A stretch of DNA of 64,000 bases from Acanthosepion esculentum (GCA_964036315.1 OZ038488.1:68078342-68142341), one strand, 5' to 3'; counted from the first letter of the stretch, positions 20,370 through 31,424 are shown. The notes: generated by a model from the sequence alone, not told the origin. A program made the numbers and translations.

Positions 20370-21140
20370 CTAATGCAAATTTCCTTCCTAATCTTTTGTT
20401 TAGTGCAGTGTGGAAAGTTAACATCTTTATAGGTTTTTTTCTCTTATAATTCAATGTACTATCCATTTCAGTTGTTTCTGCTGTTGGAAGTCTTCAAGTA
20501 AATTGTTTTTGTTATTTGGTAAAGTTCTTTGTGTTTCTGTAGCGCCAGTCTATAAGATTTAATGAAAGGTTGTATTCTTTAAGATCTACAGAATTAATTC
20601 ATTTGGAGCCACTTTTAATCATTGATCTGAGAAAACGGTTTTATGTAGATGACAGTTTAGAGATTTCTGAAGGAGTTGGTCGCCATGCATGGCATCCTTA
20701 TGAGATTCTAGATCTGACTAGTTCGTAGGCTAATATTTAGGTTTTGTTAGCATCTTGCGTTGCTGGGGAAAAAATTAGCGCAGCCTCTCCCCTGTTCAAT
20801 TTCCTTTTCACCTCTACTGTGTGTATGAAGAAGAAATTAGTTTAGCTCAGTTGGTCATGTTCTTTATAATAGCTATTTTATATCTACGAGGACATTCGCT
20901 TTGGTAATTGACTAGAAAATAATTTTGCACGTTGATTTTTTTATGAAGTAGTAACACTGTGACTAGAAGAGATTTCTAAAACGTTAAAAATACCTATTTT
21001 ATGTCTGTGAGGACATTGATTTAAATAACATGGGCTTACATTTTTTTTAATGATGCATGGAATGCTTTGGCTAATTTTGAACAATTTTGGGTGCTAAATA
21101 GTAAAATAACACCCATTTTTTACCGTGTTTTTTTTTAATC
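20370..21140. other. Unassigned stretch
   Basis: The only internal structure seen is a short duplicated phrase (GAGGACATT with TTTTAT flanks at about 20875 and 20995). Confidence 0.4.
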
Positions 21141-21149
21141 GAGTTTACC

Positions 21150-21430
21150 CCAAGCAAAGCAGTAAAGTTACTAAAACACAAGGGGTTACTGGGTGGAGAA
21201 GAATTAAAAAGCAGAAATATTACTAAGTAGGTATTTTAGTTTATCTTTTTTTTCTCCTCGTTGGGGACAGATAGGGCCGCATATCGACCGGTTAACACTC
21301 TTCCATCGTGTTTTAAACAGGAGTAGAAGTTTATCCCTTGTTTCCTGTTTAGGAATATTTCTTTCTGGAGACAAATTCCAACTTTTTGAAGCGTTTGGTC
21401 TCATGATTTGTTTAAAGTTCTCGCAAACGC
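21150..21430 (+). repeat. R190 unit joined to other dispersed repeats
   Basis: It has GGGGACAGATAGGGCCGCAT, ATCGACCGGTTAACACTC and AAACAGGAGTAGAAGTTTAT (R190). It is preceded by GCAGTAAAGTTACTAAAACA (similar to 32.4 kb and 44.3 kb). It is followed by GAAGCGTTTGGTCTCATGAT, which recurs inverted at 24335-24412. Confidence 0.65.
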
Positions 21431-21434
21431 AGGG

Positions 21435-22245
21435 CAAACTGGAAACTGGATTCTTGTATATAAAAACTTAAAGAAAAGATATGCAAAAAGCAATATTGCA
21501 TTGATATTAAATAACTATTTGTTATTTTAATCATTAATTTGTTGTTTAAAATAGTGGGAGTATTTTATATGATAAATAATAAAACTTTTAATTTTTCCCC
21601 AAAAATTAATAAATATTTATTGTACTAAGCTACGGACCCTAGTAAAACCAACTGTATTTTGTACCTCTTACCTGTTTGCACCTCTTCCCCAAATTTGCTT
21701 TTGATCGGTCAGTGTCCGGCTATTTTAGTGGGTGTGACAGACAGACGGAGGGACGGACGGACTTACGGAAGTCACAGAAATTTATAAATATAGGTAGATA
21801 GTCAAATTGTGACAAATATTTTTGTCTGCAAAACGGTCAAGGAAAGGAATTTTATTATTAAAGTCCATAAATACTGAATAGAGTTTTCTCGATTGCTTCT
21901 TTAGTTCGGCTTTTTCGTACCTGTATGTTATCAATGTATCACACATATAGGCTTTTGGTAATATTCTATAAAGATTTTGTATTTTGATGAGTCATGTAGA
22001 AATTACGAAAGTGTGACCGAGAGGCGACGCCATAGCTACGCAACCGGAATGGGTATCAATTTTACTCTAAAGGTTATACAAAGGTAATTGTGCTGCGCAG
22101 GACAAAAGTTTGAATAGAATTGTGGGTTTAATATCAGGAGTTGGAAGCGACGAATGTATTATAATTATATCTCTAGTTAGAGAGATTGGTAAAGAAACTT
22201 TACACATCAAAGAATTCAAAAATGTCATCATCTATCTATACATGC
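21435..22245. other. Unassigned stretch with a GACGGACG-type patch
   Basis: 21735-21760 has short GACA/GACGGA reiterations. Nothing else was recognised. Confidence 0.4.
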
Positions 22246-22249
22246 ATAC

Positions 22250-22255
22250 ACACAG

Positions 22256-22316
<61 letters not shown>

Positions 22317-22720
22317 ACACCTTAACCCATAATATAGCATAACCTAAAACTATATTTTATCATATATATATATATTGAGCATAATAAGATAGCATAACTT
22401 AAAACTGAATTTTATCATATATATATATATATATATATATATTGAGCACCTTAACCCATACATATAGCATAACTTAAAACTAGATTTTATCATATATATA
22501 TATATATATATATAAAAGTGAACATAGAAGTCACCACTTAGAGGCGACAGTCTGTTTCATGCTAGATGCAATCATCGTGGCCCGATGATTGCATCTAGCA
22601 TGAAACAGACTGTCGCCTCTAAGTGTTGACTTCTTTGTTCACTTTTCTATTTACACACGCTCTATCTCTGATATTGAGCACTTTATCCCATAAATATAGC
22701 ACACTTTAAAACTATATTTC

Positions 22721-22767
<47 letters not shown>

Positions 22768-22855
22768 AGAGAGAGAGAGAGCACCTTAAACCATAAATAT
22801 AGCATACCTTAAAATTATATCTTATATATATATATATATATATGCGTTCGTGTGT
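22250..22855. repeat. Microsatellite-punctuated tandem array
   Basis: A unit with CTTAACCCATAAATATAGCA and TAACTTAAAACTATATTTTA, followed by (TA)n, recurs about five times (22320, 22377, 22442, 22675, 22790), with (CA)n, (GA)n and TA tracts between. A long hairpin (22514-22646) sits in the middle. Confidence 0.85.
22514..22646. repeat. Near-perfect hairpin, two 64-bp arms
   Basis: Arm 22514-22577 and arm 22583-22646 are reverse complements at about 62 of 64 positions, separated by the 5-base loop TGGCC. The arms include CTTAGAGGCGACAGTCTGTT and TCATGCTAGATGCAATCATC. The ends adjoin (TA)n on the left. Confidence 0.97.
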
Positions 22856-22944
22856 GTGTGTGATATTTTTCATTTTTGTTATATTTATAGAAGGTGCTAG
22901 GTATCAGAGAGAGCGTATATGATTATAAACAGTGTAAATATCGT

Positions 22945-23070
22945 TATTAACATTGGTTGACGATAATGTTTCATGCTTAAACATGCAATCGTCAGGTAAA
23001 ATAAATAAATTTGTTTAAAATATCGCAACAAGCCTGTCAATTGCGTTTACGCATGAAACAGTGTCTTAAT
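22945..23070 (-). repeat. Second, weaker hairpin-type repeat
   Basis: Minus strand CCTGACGATTGCATGTTTAA is followed by GCATGAAACATTATCGTC. It shares GATTGCATCTAGCATGAAAC-like organisation with the hairpin at 22.58 kb, and GCATGAAACAGTGTC follows at 23052-23066. Confidence 0.5.
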
Positions 23071-23082
23071 AACTATGTTCAT

Positions 23083-23085
<3 letters not shown>

Positions 23086-23154
<69 letters not shown>

Positions 23155-23156
23155 TG
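23086..23156. repeat. (CA)n(TA)n(GA)n compound microsatellite
   Basis: Three adjoining dinucleotide tracts, in the same CA-TA-GA order as at 22.26 kb. Confidence 0.95.
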
Positions 23157-23159
23157 AGT

Positions 23160-25085
23160 ATAAGTAAGCACCAGTTATTCTTTCAAAGACTTTTTTTAAG
23201 AAGGAGAGACATTTAGTGTTTATTAAATTTATCTTTTGCCTTTCCCAAGCTGCAAATTACATTCCACAAACCTGCCTGCTACAGGTGCAAATGTATAGTG
23301 GCACTTAAAAAAAAGTGAGCTACTTAAAATACTGTTGATTTTCTTTCATTCCCTTTACTTTTCACACCCCAGAAGATGACACGTGGGAGTCGAAAGCTTA
23401 GATACTCTATCTTGATTTCGGATATATTTTTGCATCTGCAGCAGCCAGGTTTACGGAAGGTGATTCGAAGTTTTCAAAAGACAATGGATCATTTTAACAA
23501 GCATAAAAATCTATTCTTTTTAATAACAAACACACATATATATCGTTTATTTCGGTAGCAATCCCCTTTTATGCAAGTTTCATTAAAGACGTCTGACAAA
23601 GTACTGCGATTAAATTTTATGTAATTTTTCTTGTATTCGTATAATATTTTTTCTTTTCTGGACATAAAGTATGTAAAAATTATCTAAATGTTCTGTAGAT
23701 CCGAGCAATTTCGCTTATTCTTTTCGCCATTATCAAGGATGATTTGTATTTTTATTTTTAACTGAATATATGGATATTTTATGTATAAATCTAGAGTTAT
23801 AGGAATGATTTTTATTTTCCAAAAACGGACATCACATTGTGGCCATGTTCATAGTTGATATTATTTACTTTTACTTTTTCATTAATAATTAATTTTTAGC
23901 CTTTTTACATGAATTTTTTGGATGAGGCTATTATAGTTGTATTTGTTATGATTATGTTGCAGATGGAGTTTAGTTGGTTTCCGTAAGTCCTAAGGAAGGT
24001 TTAATTAATTTTTTTATTGTGTTTTTCCAGCAATCTAACATTTCTCCGTTTTTCAGGGGTTAAAGAACAAAGAAATTCTCCATAATTATAACTGTTCCGA
24101 GCGCTTTTGGTTACTTCTCCAGCCATTATCAAGGATGTGTTTTGGATGGTGAAATTCTGTGTGTGGCTGCTATATAGTAATTTTACAGTGTGGAGTTCGA
24201 GCGGTTTGTGTGCTTCTTGGCGGTTACGTGCTATGCGCGGCCAGTTAACCGGGGCAAGACTTCTATTTTTAACACGGTGTCGTCTCTGCTAAATAGTGGG
24301 AGAATAACGTTTAATGCATAGAGCCTCCCTAATGTTTAAGCGAAAACTATAAACAAATCACAAGACCAAACGCTTCAAAAAAATTGAATTTGGCTCCAGA
24401 AAGAAGTATTTACGCATGACCGTTTGTAAGTTACATGCATGTAAGTTATTTTACAGTGATAAAATACGTTTTAGTAGAAGTACGAAAACGTTTTTTTAGA
24501 ATTTGAACAATTGAAGAAATTTTGTACCTATGTGTAAACTATGTTTGTCTAAATTGTTGCAAAAAGTAACAAATTTGAAAATCAAATTCGACACAAAGAA
24601 AATGTAAACTGGATGGATGATAGATGCCTTTGATGTGTCTTTGGATAGAATAGAATGTTCGTCTTTGAAAAAATAAGAAAAATGTTATTTTTAAAGTTTG
24701 GAAGCTAATAATGACCTGTATCTCTAGCTTATGTTGTAAGTATGAAAAAAAGTTGAATTTAAAACTTATTTGGCTTTAAATGTTCAATCTAGCAACCCTG
24801 TCCCTTTACTTTTGTATTTCTGCCATAGATGGTTAGAAAATCTACAAACATGTGAACGACTTCTAGACATTTGGCTAGATGTCATCAAATAATAATGAAA
24901 AAGAAAAAAACAGAAAAATGTTCCCAGACCAAGTCATTTGCTGCGGTGCTGTCAAACGTCAAATCCGTCAACAAAAGATCGGATTTTATGCAGAATTGGA
25001 ACAACGTTCATCCCCATCATGTGTTTTAGAAATTCATGACCATTCACAAGTTCTGTAATATTTTTTACACAGATCTGTGGGAAAC
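23160..25085. other. Unassigned region with a recurring short motif
   Basis: CCATTATCAAGGATG occurs at about 23728 and 24122, and a variant CCATTTTCAATGG at about 25583. Each is preceded by a GAGCGC/GAGCAA-TTTCG-type phrase. Copies may be worn ends of one dispersed family. 23372-23395 has CAGAAGATGACACGTGGGAG followed by TCGAAAGC. No host coding sequence was recognised. Confidence 0.4.
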
Positions 25086-25147
25086 CTATATATATATGTG
25101 TGTGTGTGTGTGTGTATTTAGCCAGAAAATTCTCTTTCAGGCATGTC

Positions 25148-25240
25148 TGACTGAATAAGTTACAAACATAATGTCTCTTTTTTTGAATATGAGAGGATTA
25201 TGGTTAAAATAAGCAGACAACGTTTGTAACTTATTCAATC

Positions 25241-25241
<1 letters not shown>
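25148..25241. repeat. 20-bp-arm inverted repeat next to (TA)n
   Basis: TGACTGAATAAGTTACAAAC (25148-25167) and its exact complement at 25222-25241 enclose 54 bases. Confidence 0.9.

Positions 25242-25311
<70 letters not shown>
25241..25311. repeat. (TA)n microsatellite
   Basis: A TA tract of about 70 bases with a single C substitution. Confidence 0.97.
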
Positions 25312-25312
<1 letters not shown>

Positions 25313-25744
25313 TTAAATGCTATTTTTAGTAGATACTCATATTTTGTAGAATTAAAATATTGTTTAAAATATCAAATATGGGTATCCGCTAAAATACCGT
25401 TTAATTTAATACAAATATGTTAGATTTATAAATAAAAAATAGATATTAATGTATAGGAAAGGAAAGTTTAATTAATTTTTTATTTAGTTTTTTTCCCCAT
25501 CGTTCTTGCATTTTCCCTTTTGGTGGGAATAAGGGCGTGAAAAACTTGTCTATTAACCCAAACCCTTTCAGCCACTTATTTAGCCATTTTCAATGGTGTT
25601 TATTTTAGATGTTGTTAATTTCTCTTCACGATTAACTGTTTAAAATGTATTTTTTGTGTTGTTTTGATTACTGCTAGGAGCGTTTATTCCGAGACTTCGC
25701 TTGTTTTTTAAAAACTTTCAACACTCCATTCCCACTGTTAAATA

Positions 25745-25960
25745 AAAATGTAGAACCACATTTCTATGCCTCCAGTTTTCTCTTCATCGGTGAGGCAATT
25801 TTCCAGTATTCACATCCATATAGGAGGAGTGTTTGCTTACACTTAGTATTTTGCTTAGCCTTTAGAAGGCATCTTATCTTTTTCTATTCTAATGCATCTT
25901 CGGATATCAGTGTCACATTTTGCATCGTCTTTTAAAATACTTCATATATTTTTAAATAAC
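25745..25960 (-). mobile_element. LINE-R fragment
   Basis: Minus-strand sequence covers the DGKCDTEIRRC-like segment (+ strand GATATCAGTGTCACATTTTG) and the RLEAT.MWFY segment (+ AGAACCACATTTCTATGCCT). Between them the sequence has an internal deletion. Confidence 0.7.
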
Positions 25961-25964
25961 TGAA

Positions 25965-26278
25965 AATCGTGGGGTCCAGATAAAAATCCACTACATCAAT
26001 ACCAAGGCTGTACTTGCAGAAGTGGTGCCTAGGGAGCTATACCTCCTTCCCTAATATTTTTTTTAAAAGTATTAACTGTTAGGATCTAGATAAAACCCCA
26101 CTACAACAATACCAGGTCCTTACTTTCTAGAGGGGGAGGGGCTAAATACGTTTAAATAAGTAAACTAAAAAAATTATGGGTTCCAGTCCAGATAAAACCG
26201 CACTGCAACAATATCAGGACCGTATTTTCTAGATGGTTTAGGCCTTCCCCCGCCAATATTTTTAAATACATATTCTTT
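25965..26278 (+). repeat. Three tandem units of about 105 bp
   Basis: Each unit has TCCAGATAAAA.CC.CT, ACAACAATACCAGG, TACTTTCTAGAGG-like sequence and CCTTCCCC.AATATTTTTAA. The units start near 25978, 26088 and 26192. Divergence is moderate. Confidence 0.85.
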
Positions 26279-26297
26279 AAATAATTATTTATTTAAT

Positions 26298-26577
26298 TGA
26301 GTCAGTTATGTGTCATGCGTGATACACCCCTAGGCGATCATGTATCTTTCGATACATGACTGACGAGACAGATTTTTCCCGCTCTTCTTTCTGCTGTAGA
26401 CCAGTTGCCATCCAAGGCTATGGAACCCGGTCTGTCCTGCTATTTACCCATAGCTGGGGGGAGATGATGAGGATTCATACCTTTCCCAAGGTTATTAGCA
26501 CGTAAGTGAATGTATGGATTCGACTGGAATTCGAACTCGGCTCTCAGATTCCCCAATCCGCTATCCGTTGCCCCCTA
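26298..26577 (-). mobile_element. SINE-A copy
   Basis: In minus orientation the conserved 3' hairpin reads perfectly (CATGTATC-GAAA-GATACATG, + strand 26340-26361). The body has GGACAGACCGGGTTCCATAG. The head is CGGATTGGGGAATCTGAGAG followed by CCGAGTTCGAATTCC, the B box. The A box is at 26560-26575 (AACGGATAGCGG region). Confidence 0.92.
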
Positions 26578-26579
26578 TT

Positions 26580-27635
26580 TATTTAATTACTATACTCTAT
26601 TGTTTGCAAAAAAAATGAAATCAATTTATATAAGTTAAAGTTAAGTTCTTGTATCTTCTTTTCAAGTTATTATTTTAATAAAAAAAGTAGTAAATAATTT
26701 AAGTTTTACATAGTTATTTCTTTTTAAAGAAGCAAAAACTATATAGCCTCATTTCTATTTCAAAAATATAGGGGATGGGGCTTATTTCCTTTGATCACGC
26801 TCGCAATTCTAAGATCGTCACTCTACGATCCTTATTTAGAAGTAGTGTGGATTAGTTATTAAGAAAAAAGGCATCGCATTTCAAAATCTATTCAAATAGT
26901 CTGCAACGGACGCGGCAGTTTCCGTTTTTTATCAATTTGAAAGAGTTACCCCAGAATGGCCCTAAAATCAGTTTTCAATCGACTTTTATTTCATAGTTAC
27001 CGAATTTTCCTACACTGTCAAAATTACCGAATTTTCCGGGCACCAAGTCTTGTAGATTGCTTTCTCTGTCTGCCATTAACACTTGCCAGATTCCCGTGTA
27101 GTCAATATTTTTGCTCTGGGGCGATCATAGCAGTGTTTGAAAATATTTTGCCTCCACTTAAATCATCTCTGTGAGTGAATAGATGTTCAACACAAATGTA
27201 GATGAACTACTATCTGTGTGATCGTTTAAATCTATCAACAACAAGATAAGGACACGACGTCTTTTTCGTTTTTAATACGCGATATTAAATATATCATTTT
27301 ATGTGTGTCTTGGCGTGTTTGGTATTAATAGCAGGTGGGCTTCCCCGTTTCTTATCTTATCGACTTTTAGTTCGCGTATACATACGTACGCAGATCCACC
27401 TCAAGTAAATAAACAAAAAGAACACCATCACATTGCTTAGAATTAAGACAAAAATACACAGGTAAAGATTATAACGACAAATGAATGCTAAAGGGTTTTT
27501 AGAGATTCACTTAAAAAACGAAGTAAAATTAAAATGAATCAATGCCTGATACTGATTGAACAAACGACATATAGTTTCTTGGCGATACAAATAAATGGTA
27601 CTAATTACTTTAATGGTCTTTGTATCGTTGGGACA
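26580..27635. other. Unassigned stretch
   Basis: No gene or repeat family was recognised in this kilobase. A phrase ACCGAATTTTCC is duplicated at about 27000 and 27027. Confidence 0.4.
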
Positions 27636-27639
27636 TCAA

Positions 27640-28005
27640 GAGGCTACGCGGAGACCTAAAACGACGCTTCAAGGATGAATTGAAGACATCCCTGAAGCAG
27701 GCCAACATCGACCCTGAGACGTGGGAAACCGTTGCTGGAAATCGGCCTTCCTGACGGAGGACAATCCGAGGAGAGGGTGTGGACTGACACTTCCGAGTCC
27801 AACCGTCAACAGGTAGAGGATCTGCGACGTGCTGTCAGGAGGGCAAGAGTAGTCCAGCCGCGTCCACCACCCACTCTCTTCTATGACTCCTGCTCACAAC
27901 ACTTCAGGAGTAGGCTAGGTCTTCACGACCATCTCTGCCACCAGAGGGGAGAAAGGTGAATAAGGAGTGAGGATGACGATCCAGATGCGAGCGGGGGCCG
28001 ACTAC
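27640..28005 (+). mobile_element. Different LINE, RT C-terminus with degraded zinc-finger
   Basis: The + strand reads RGDLKRRFKDELKTSLKQAN, then IDPETWET in one frame, and RRAVRRARVVQPRPPPTLFY, DSCSQHFRSRLGLHDHLC and HQRGER in another. This is the C-terminal end of a LINE family whose RT finishes with a KDxLKxSLKxxxI....WE helix and a single C-x2-C-x(n)-H type finger. Here the first Cys is Tyr (LFYDSC) and a frameshift separates the two halves. The region is GC-rich against the AT-rich surroundings, so it is probably a fairly recent arrival. Confidence 0.75.
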
Positions 28006-28009
28006 GACT

Positions 28010-28370
28010 ATTAATGATAAGTTTTAAATATATTTTAAAGTTATTATTAACTTTTGACTATTTTTCATCTTGTTTCTGTTGCTTTTCTTTATCTTTCTAC
28101 GATATTTCAAAAGGTTGCATAGATCAAAAATGAAAAAAAAGTTAGACGTGATTGAAAAAAACTGTCGCTGGCGAGCTTCGAAGAACATTCAATAGATATG
28201 GAAGTTGATGACTATCTTTTCTTTTTTTCTCACTCTCACTAACAATTAAGGAATGATGAGAGTTCCGATAAAAAGCAATATTAATAAGATGAAATAAATA
28301 AAACACTGGAACAAGAAATGCAATCTTTATGACCTGAATGCTATAAGATCGAGAAGTACAAATGCAGGAA
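28010..28370. other. Unassigned stretch
   Basis: The sequence may be the upstream part of the following LINE-R copy, but nothing is alignable. Confidence 0.35.
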
Positions 28371-28375
28371 AGCGT

Positions 28376-28930
28376 TTTACTGTGTTTCATGGAGTATGCA
28401 AAAGCATTGAATAAGGTGCGACACAAAAGATCTATTTGAACTGCTAGGATAACTTTATTCGGAAAAACCTATTACAATAATCAGAAACATTTACTGAGAA
28501 CAAAGGTCTTGCATATGAATAGAAAATGAATTGAGCAAGTACACAAAAATAAGATAACGATTTGTCTTTTTAGCAAGCTTATTCAACAATTACAGCGATG
28601 CGGTCCTAATAGAAGTCCTATCAGGATTTATTATTGATAGACACAATCTTAACAGCCTAAGATATGCAGGTGATGCTGTGTGGATGGCAGACATAGAATA
28701 AAGAAGAGTAGGAACTACTAGACCAGGTAGTAAAGGAAAGGGAGAAGAAAAGAATAACTGTTAATTGTAAGAAGTTAGGAGTTGTTGGTAAGAAGGACAA
28801 CATAAGATGCGGTCTACGTAGTGGGAATATCAGAATAAAACAAGTACATGAATGCAACTGTCTGAGAAGATGAAGGAAAATATGACTTGGAAATTCGAAG
28901 GCACTTTGGAGAGTTATATCTTAAAAGCTA
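28376..28930 (+). mobile_element. LINE-R fragment, RT core with altered active site
   Basis: It encodes FMEYAKALNKVRH (the D-x-TKAFD block), LRTKVLHMNRK..IEQ, SKLIQQLQR and LSGFIIDRHNLNSLRYAGDAVWMAD, followed by KKEKEKKRITVNCKKL-like sequence. The YADD catalytic motif is YAGD and the first block has lost its Asp. It continues at 29190 after an inserted R190 unit. Confidence 0.8.
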
Positions 28931-28939
28931 AAATTGAAT

Positions 28940-29135
28940 AGTAGTAGATAGGTTCGTCTATGACGCGGTTCACACTCCTCCCCTGTCATTTCAGCAGGAA
29001 TAGAGGATTATACTTTGTTTCCTGTTTAGGATTGGGTTTCCGGTTCATTCTAAAGTCTTTTCATTCTCTTTCACTCCCTGTAGCCCCTTGCATCTTAGTG
29101 GCATTATTACCGTGCTTTGGGTGAATTGATAAAAA
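28940..29135 (+). repeat. R190 unit inserted in LINE-R
   Basis: AGTAGATAGGTTCGTCTATG, GGTTCACACTCCTCCCCTGT and TTTCCTGTTTAGGATTGGGT identify R190. The 3' part (CTTTCACTCCCTGTAGCCCC) matches the unit at 33.2 kb. LINE-R sequence lies on both sides. Confidence 0.8.
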
Positions 29136-29189
29136 AAAAACCCATAAAGTATCAAGAAATAGAAGAAAAAAACTCGTTAGAAACAAATG

Positions 29190-29641
29190 AAATAGTCTTT
29201 AACTGTTATCTAACGTCATTCTTCCTAAATGGCAGTGAGTGCTGGACAATTTCCTCATAGATGAGTAGGAGACTTGAGGCAAGAGATGTGGTTCTCCGGA
29301 ATGGTGCTGAAAATAAGAACAGGACATATAAACAACTATGAAGTTTTAAGAAAAAAAAAGAAGAAAAAGGACACTTCTACTTATAATCGACAGCAGACTG
29401 TTTAAAATTCTGTGATATATAATGAGGAAAGAGGGCTTGGAGAATTTGACACTCAGAAAACATTGAGAGTAAGAGCGGCTAAGGAAAACATGATGTAACC
29501 TATCTAACGAACTTATATAAATGGATTATAGAACAGGGTCTTGAAGCGATAGTAAGGGTACAAACATTGCTTGGAGCGAGAAAAGATAGGACGTTGTGGA
29601 GAGCCGTGACCATTCATATGTTGACGTGGAACGGCACATAA
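29190..29641 (+). mobile_element. LINE-R fragment, 3' end
   Basis: It contains FLNGSECWTIS, RRLEARDVVL, MRKEGLENLTL, the TKWIIEQGLEA-like block, GARKDRTLWRAVTI and a 3' terminus GGAACGGCACATAAACG. It is the same element as 28376-28930, split by R190. Confidence 0.8.
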
Positions 29642-29667
29642 ACGAAAAACGGTCAAATTACGTTCAA

Positions 29668-29765
29668 AGCACTGGTCTTCGTCTGTTCATTGAAGTTAAA
29701 CACCTTCGAACGTTGTCTATACTTAGATGAATGATAGCATTGGAACACTAGTTACTAGCAACTTA
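29668..29765 (+). pseudogene. 5S rRNA-like relic
   Basis: GTCTGTTCATTGAAGTTAAA and CACCTTCGAAC, then ACTTAGATGAATGATAGCAT and TGGAACACTAG, align in order with the 5S rRNA segments GAAGTTAAGCAACGTC, TACTTGGATGGGTGACCGC and TGGGAATACC. It is much more decayed than the SINE-5S heads and has no SINE body after it. It could be an independent 5S pseudogene or a truncated SINE-5S. Confidence 0.55.
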
Positions 29766-29769
29766 AGGC

Positions 29770-30100
29770 CTTGTGCTACACGAATATAAACTCAGTAAAG
29801 AGGATAAGTCAAGCGAAAGAAGAAACCAAAGTGACAACTGCATCAAAACAATAAACGTTAAGATAAACATGCATTGGGAAGGTAACTGGGTCCACATATG
29901 ATAATGTTTACGTAAAAAGGGGGAACAAGGCGGGGGACAGATAAAAAGTTAAAAACAATATGGTGAAATGTCAAGAAAAGATGAGAAATATGTGCGCGTA
30001 TCTTTATTTTATTTCTTTATTTATTTCCTAAAAGTAACAGAAGCTGAGAACGAATTATTCGTGTGGGGTAGAAAGGTGAAAACACGAAAAGAGAAAAGGA
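29770..30100. other. Unassigned stretch
   Basis: It is purine-rich, with no recognised feature. Confidence 0.4.
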
Positions 30101-30104
30101 TACA

Positions 30105-30722
30105 TTTAATAGGAGTAGTATAGGTTCGTCTATCGTTTGGTTCACATTCCACTCCGGACTTTTGACCAGGAGTAGAGGTTTATCCCTTGTTTCTTGTTTC
30201 GGATTGGGTTTACGCTTCCTTCTAAAGTCTACTTCAACTCTATATTTCTAACGTCTTCGCCTAAAGTTTGAAATTTTATTTACTATTTATTTCTTTTCAA
30301 TAGGCGCAGAGAGGTTCGTCTATCATCCGGTTCACACCTCTCGTTCTTTCGAACAGGAATAGAGGTTTATTCCTTGTTTCCTGTTCCTTCTAAAGTCTAC
30401 TTCAACTCTATATTTATAACGTATCCGCCTAAACTTTGAAATTTTATTTACTATTTATTTTTTCTTTTCAATAGGGGCAGAGAGATTCGCCTATCATCGA
30501 GTTCCCACTTCTCGGTCTTTTGAACAGGAGTAGAGGTTTATTCCTTGTTTCCTGTTTGGGACTAGGTTTCCAGTTCTTTCTAAAGTCTACTTTAACTCTA
30601 TACTTCTAACGTCTCTCCGCCTGAACTTTTAAAGTTTATTTATTTATTATTTTTTTTCCTCAATAGGGGCTGATAGGTTCGCCTATCGTCTGGTTCACAT
30701 CCTCCCCGGTCTTTTGAAATGG
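30105..30722 (+). repeat. R190 tandem array, about four units
   Basis: AGAGGTTCGTCTATC or close variants recur near 30120, 30308, 30481 and 30670 (spacing about 175-190). Each is followed by GGTTCACA.CTC, GGTCTTTTGAACAGGAGTAG, TTTCCTGTTT and CTAAAGTCTACTTCAACTCT. Confidence 0.9.
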
Positions 30723-30724
30723 AG

Positions 30725-30930
30725 TAGAGATTCATACCTTTCCCAAGGGTATTTGCGCGTAAGTGAATCTAACGAAACCAACTGAAATTGGAACTCGGCT
30801 CTTAGATTAGTAATTTCGAGCCACTATCCATTATATCAACCGCACCTCGTATTCAAAAGCGGTTACCCATCTAGATACTGAGCATCGACGTTGCTCAACT
30901 CCGGTTATCGTACGGGAACCGGTGTTTTTC
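30725..30930 (-). mobile_element. SINE-5S copy
   Basis: On the minus strand a 5S-like head (GGTTATC region, GGAGTTGAGCAACGTCGATG, CAGTATCTAGATGGGTAACC, GAGGTGCGG) passes into a tRNA-like part: TATAATGGATAGTGGCTCG and AAGAGCCGAGTTCCAATTTC. It then continues TACGCGCAAATACCCTTGGG and stops at an R190 boundary. The arrangement matches the copies at 5954 and 50325. Confidence 0.85.
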
Positions 30931-30956
30931 AACAATTTTTTAGAACAGCAGTTCAG

Positions 30957-31245
30957 TTATGTGCCATGTGTGATTCACGCTTAAGCGATCATGTATGTTT
31001 CGATACATGACTGACGAGGCAGATTTTTTCCCGCAGTAGGTTGCCATTTCTTTCTGCGGTAGATACAGTTGCCATCCAAGGCTTTAGAACCCGGTCTGTC
31101 CCGCTATTTACCCATAGCTGGTTTGGGGTGGGTAGAAGAAGAGGATTCATACCTTTCCTAAGGGTATTAGCACGTAAATGAATGTTATGGATTCGACTGG
31201 AATTCGAACTCGCCTCCTCATCAATTACTCCACCGTGGAACAGAA
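30957..31245 (-). mobile_element. SINE-A copy
   Basis: It is nearly full length in minus orientation. The 3' hairpin has one changed base at the stem base next to the loop. The body GGACAGACCGGGTTCTAAAG and the head CCGAGTTCGAATTCC-type B box are present. Confidence 0.9.
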
Positions 31246-31424
31246 AAACTGAGTTATTAATTATGTCTATTATATTTAGTCTATTGTTTTGAGTCAGGTG
31301 ATGTGTACGGTGCTTAAACGGAGAGGATTATGATGTAGATATCTAAATTGAAAAAGTTCCCACGAAGAAATGGTTGAATTAACACCGGTGAGAGGACAAA
31401 AAAAGAGGCGAAGATACTTGTGTA

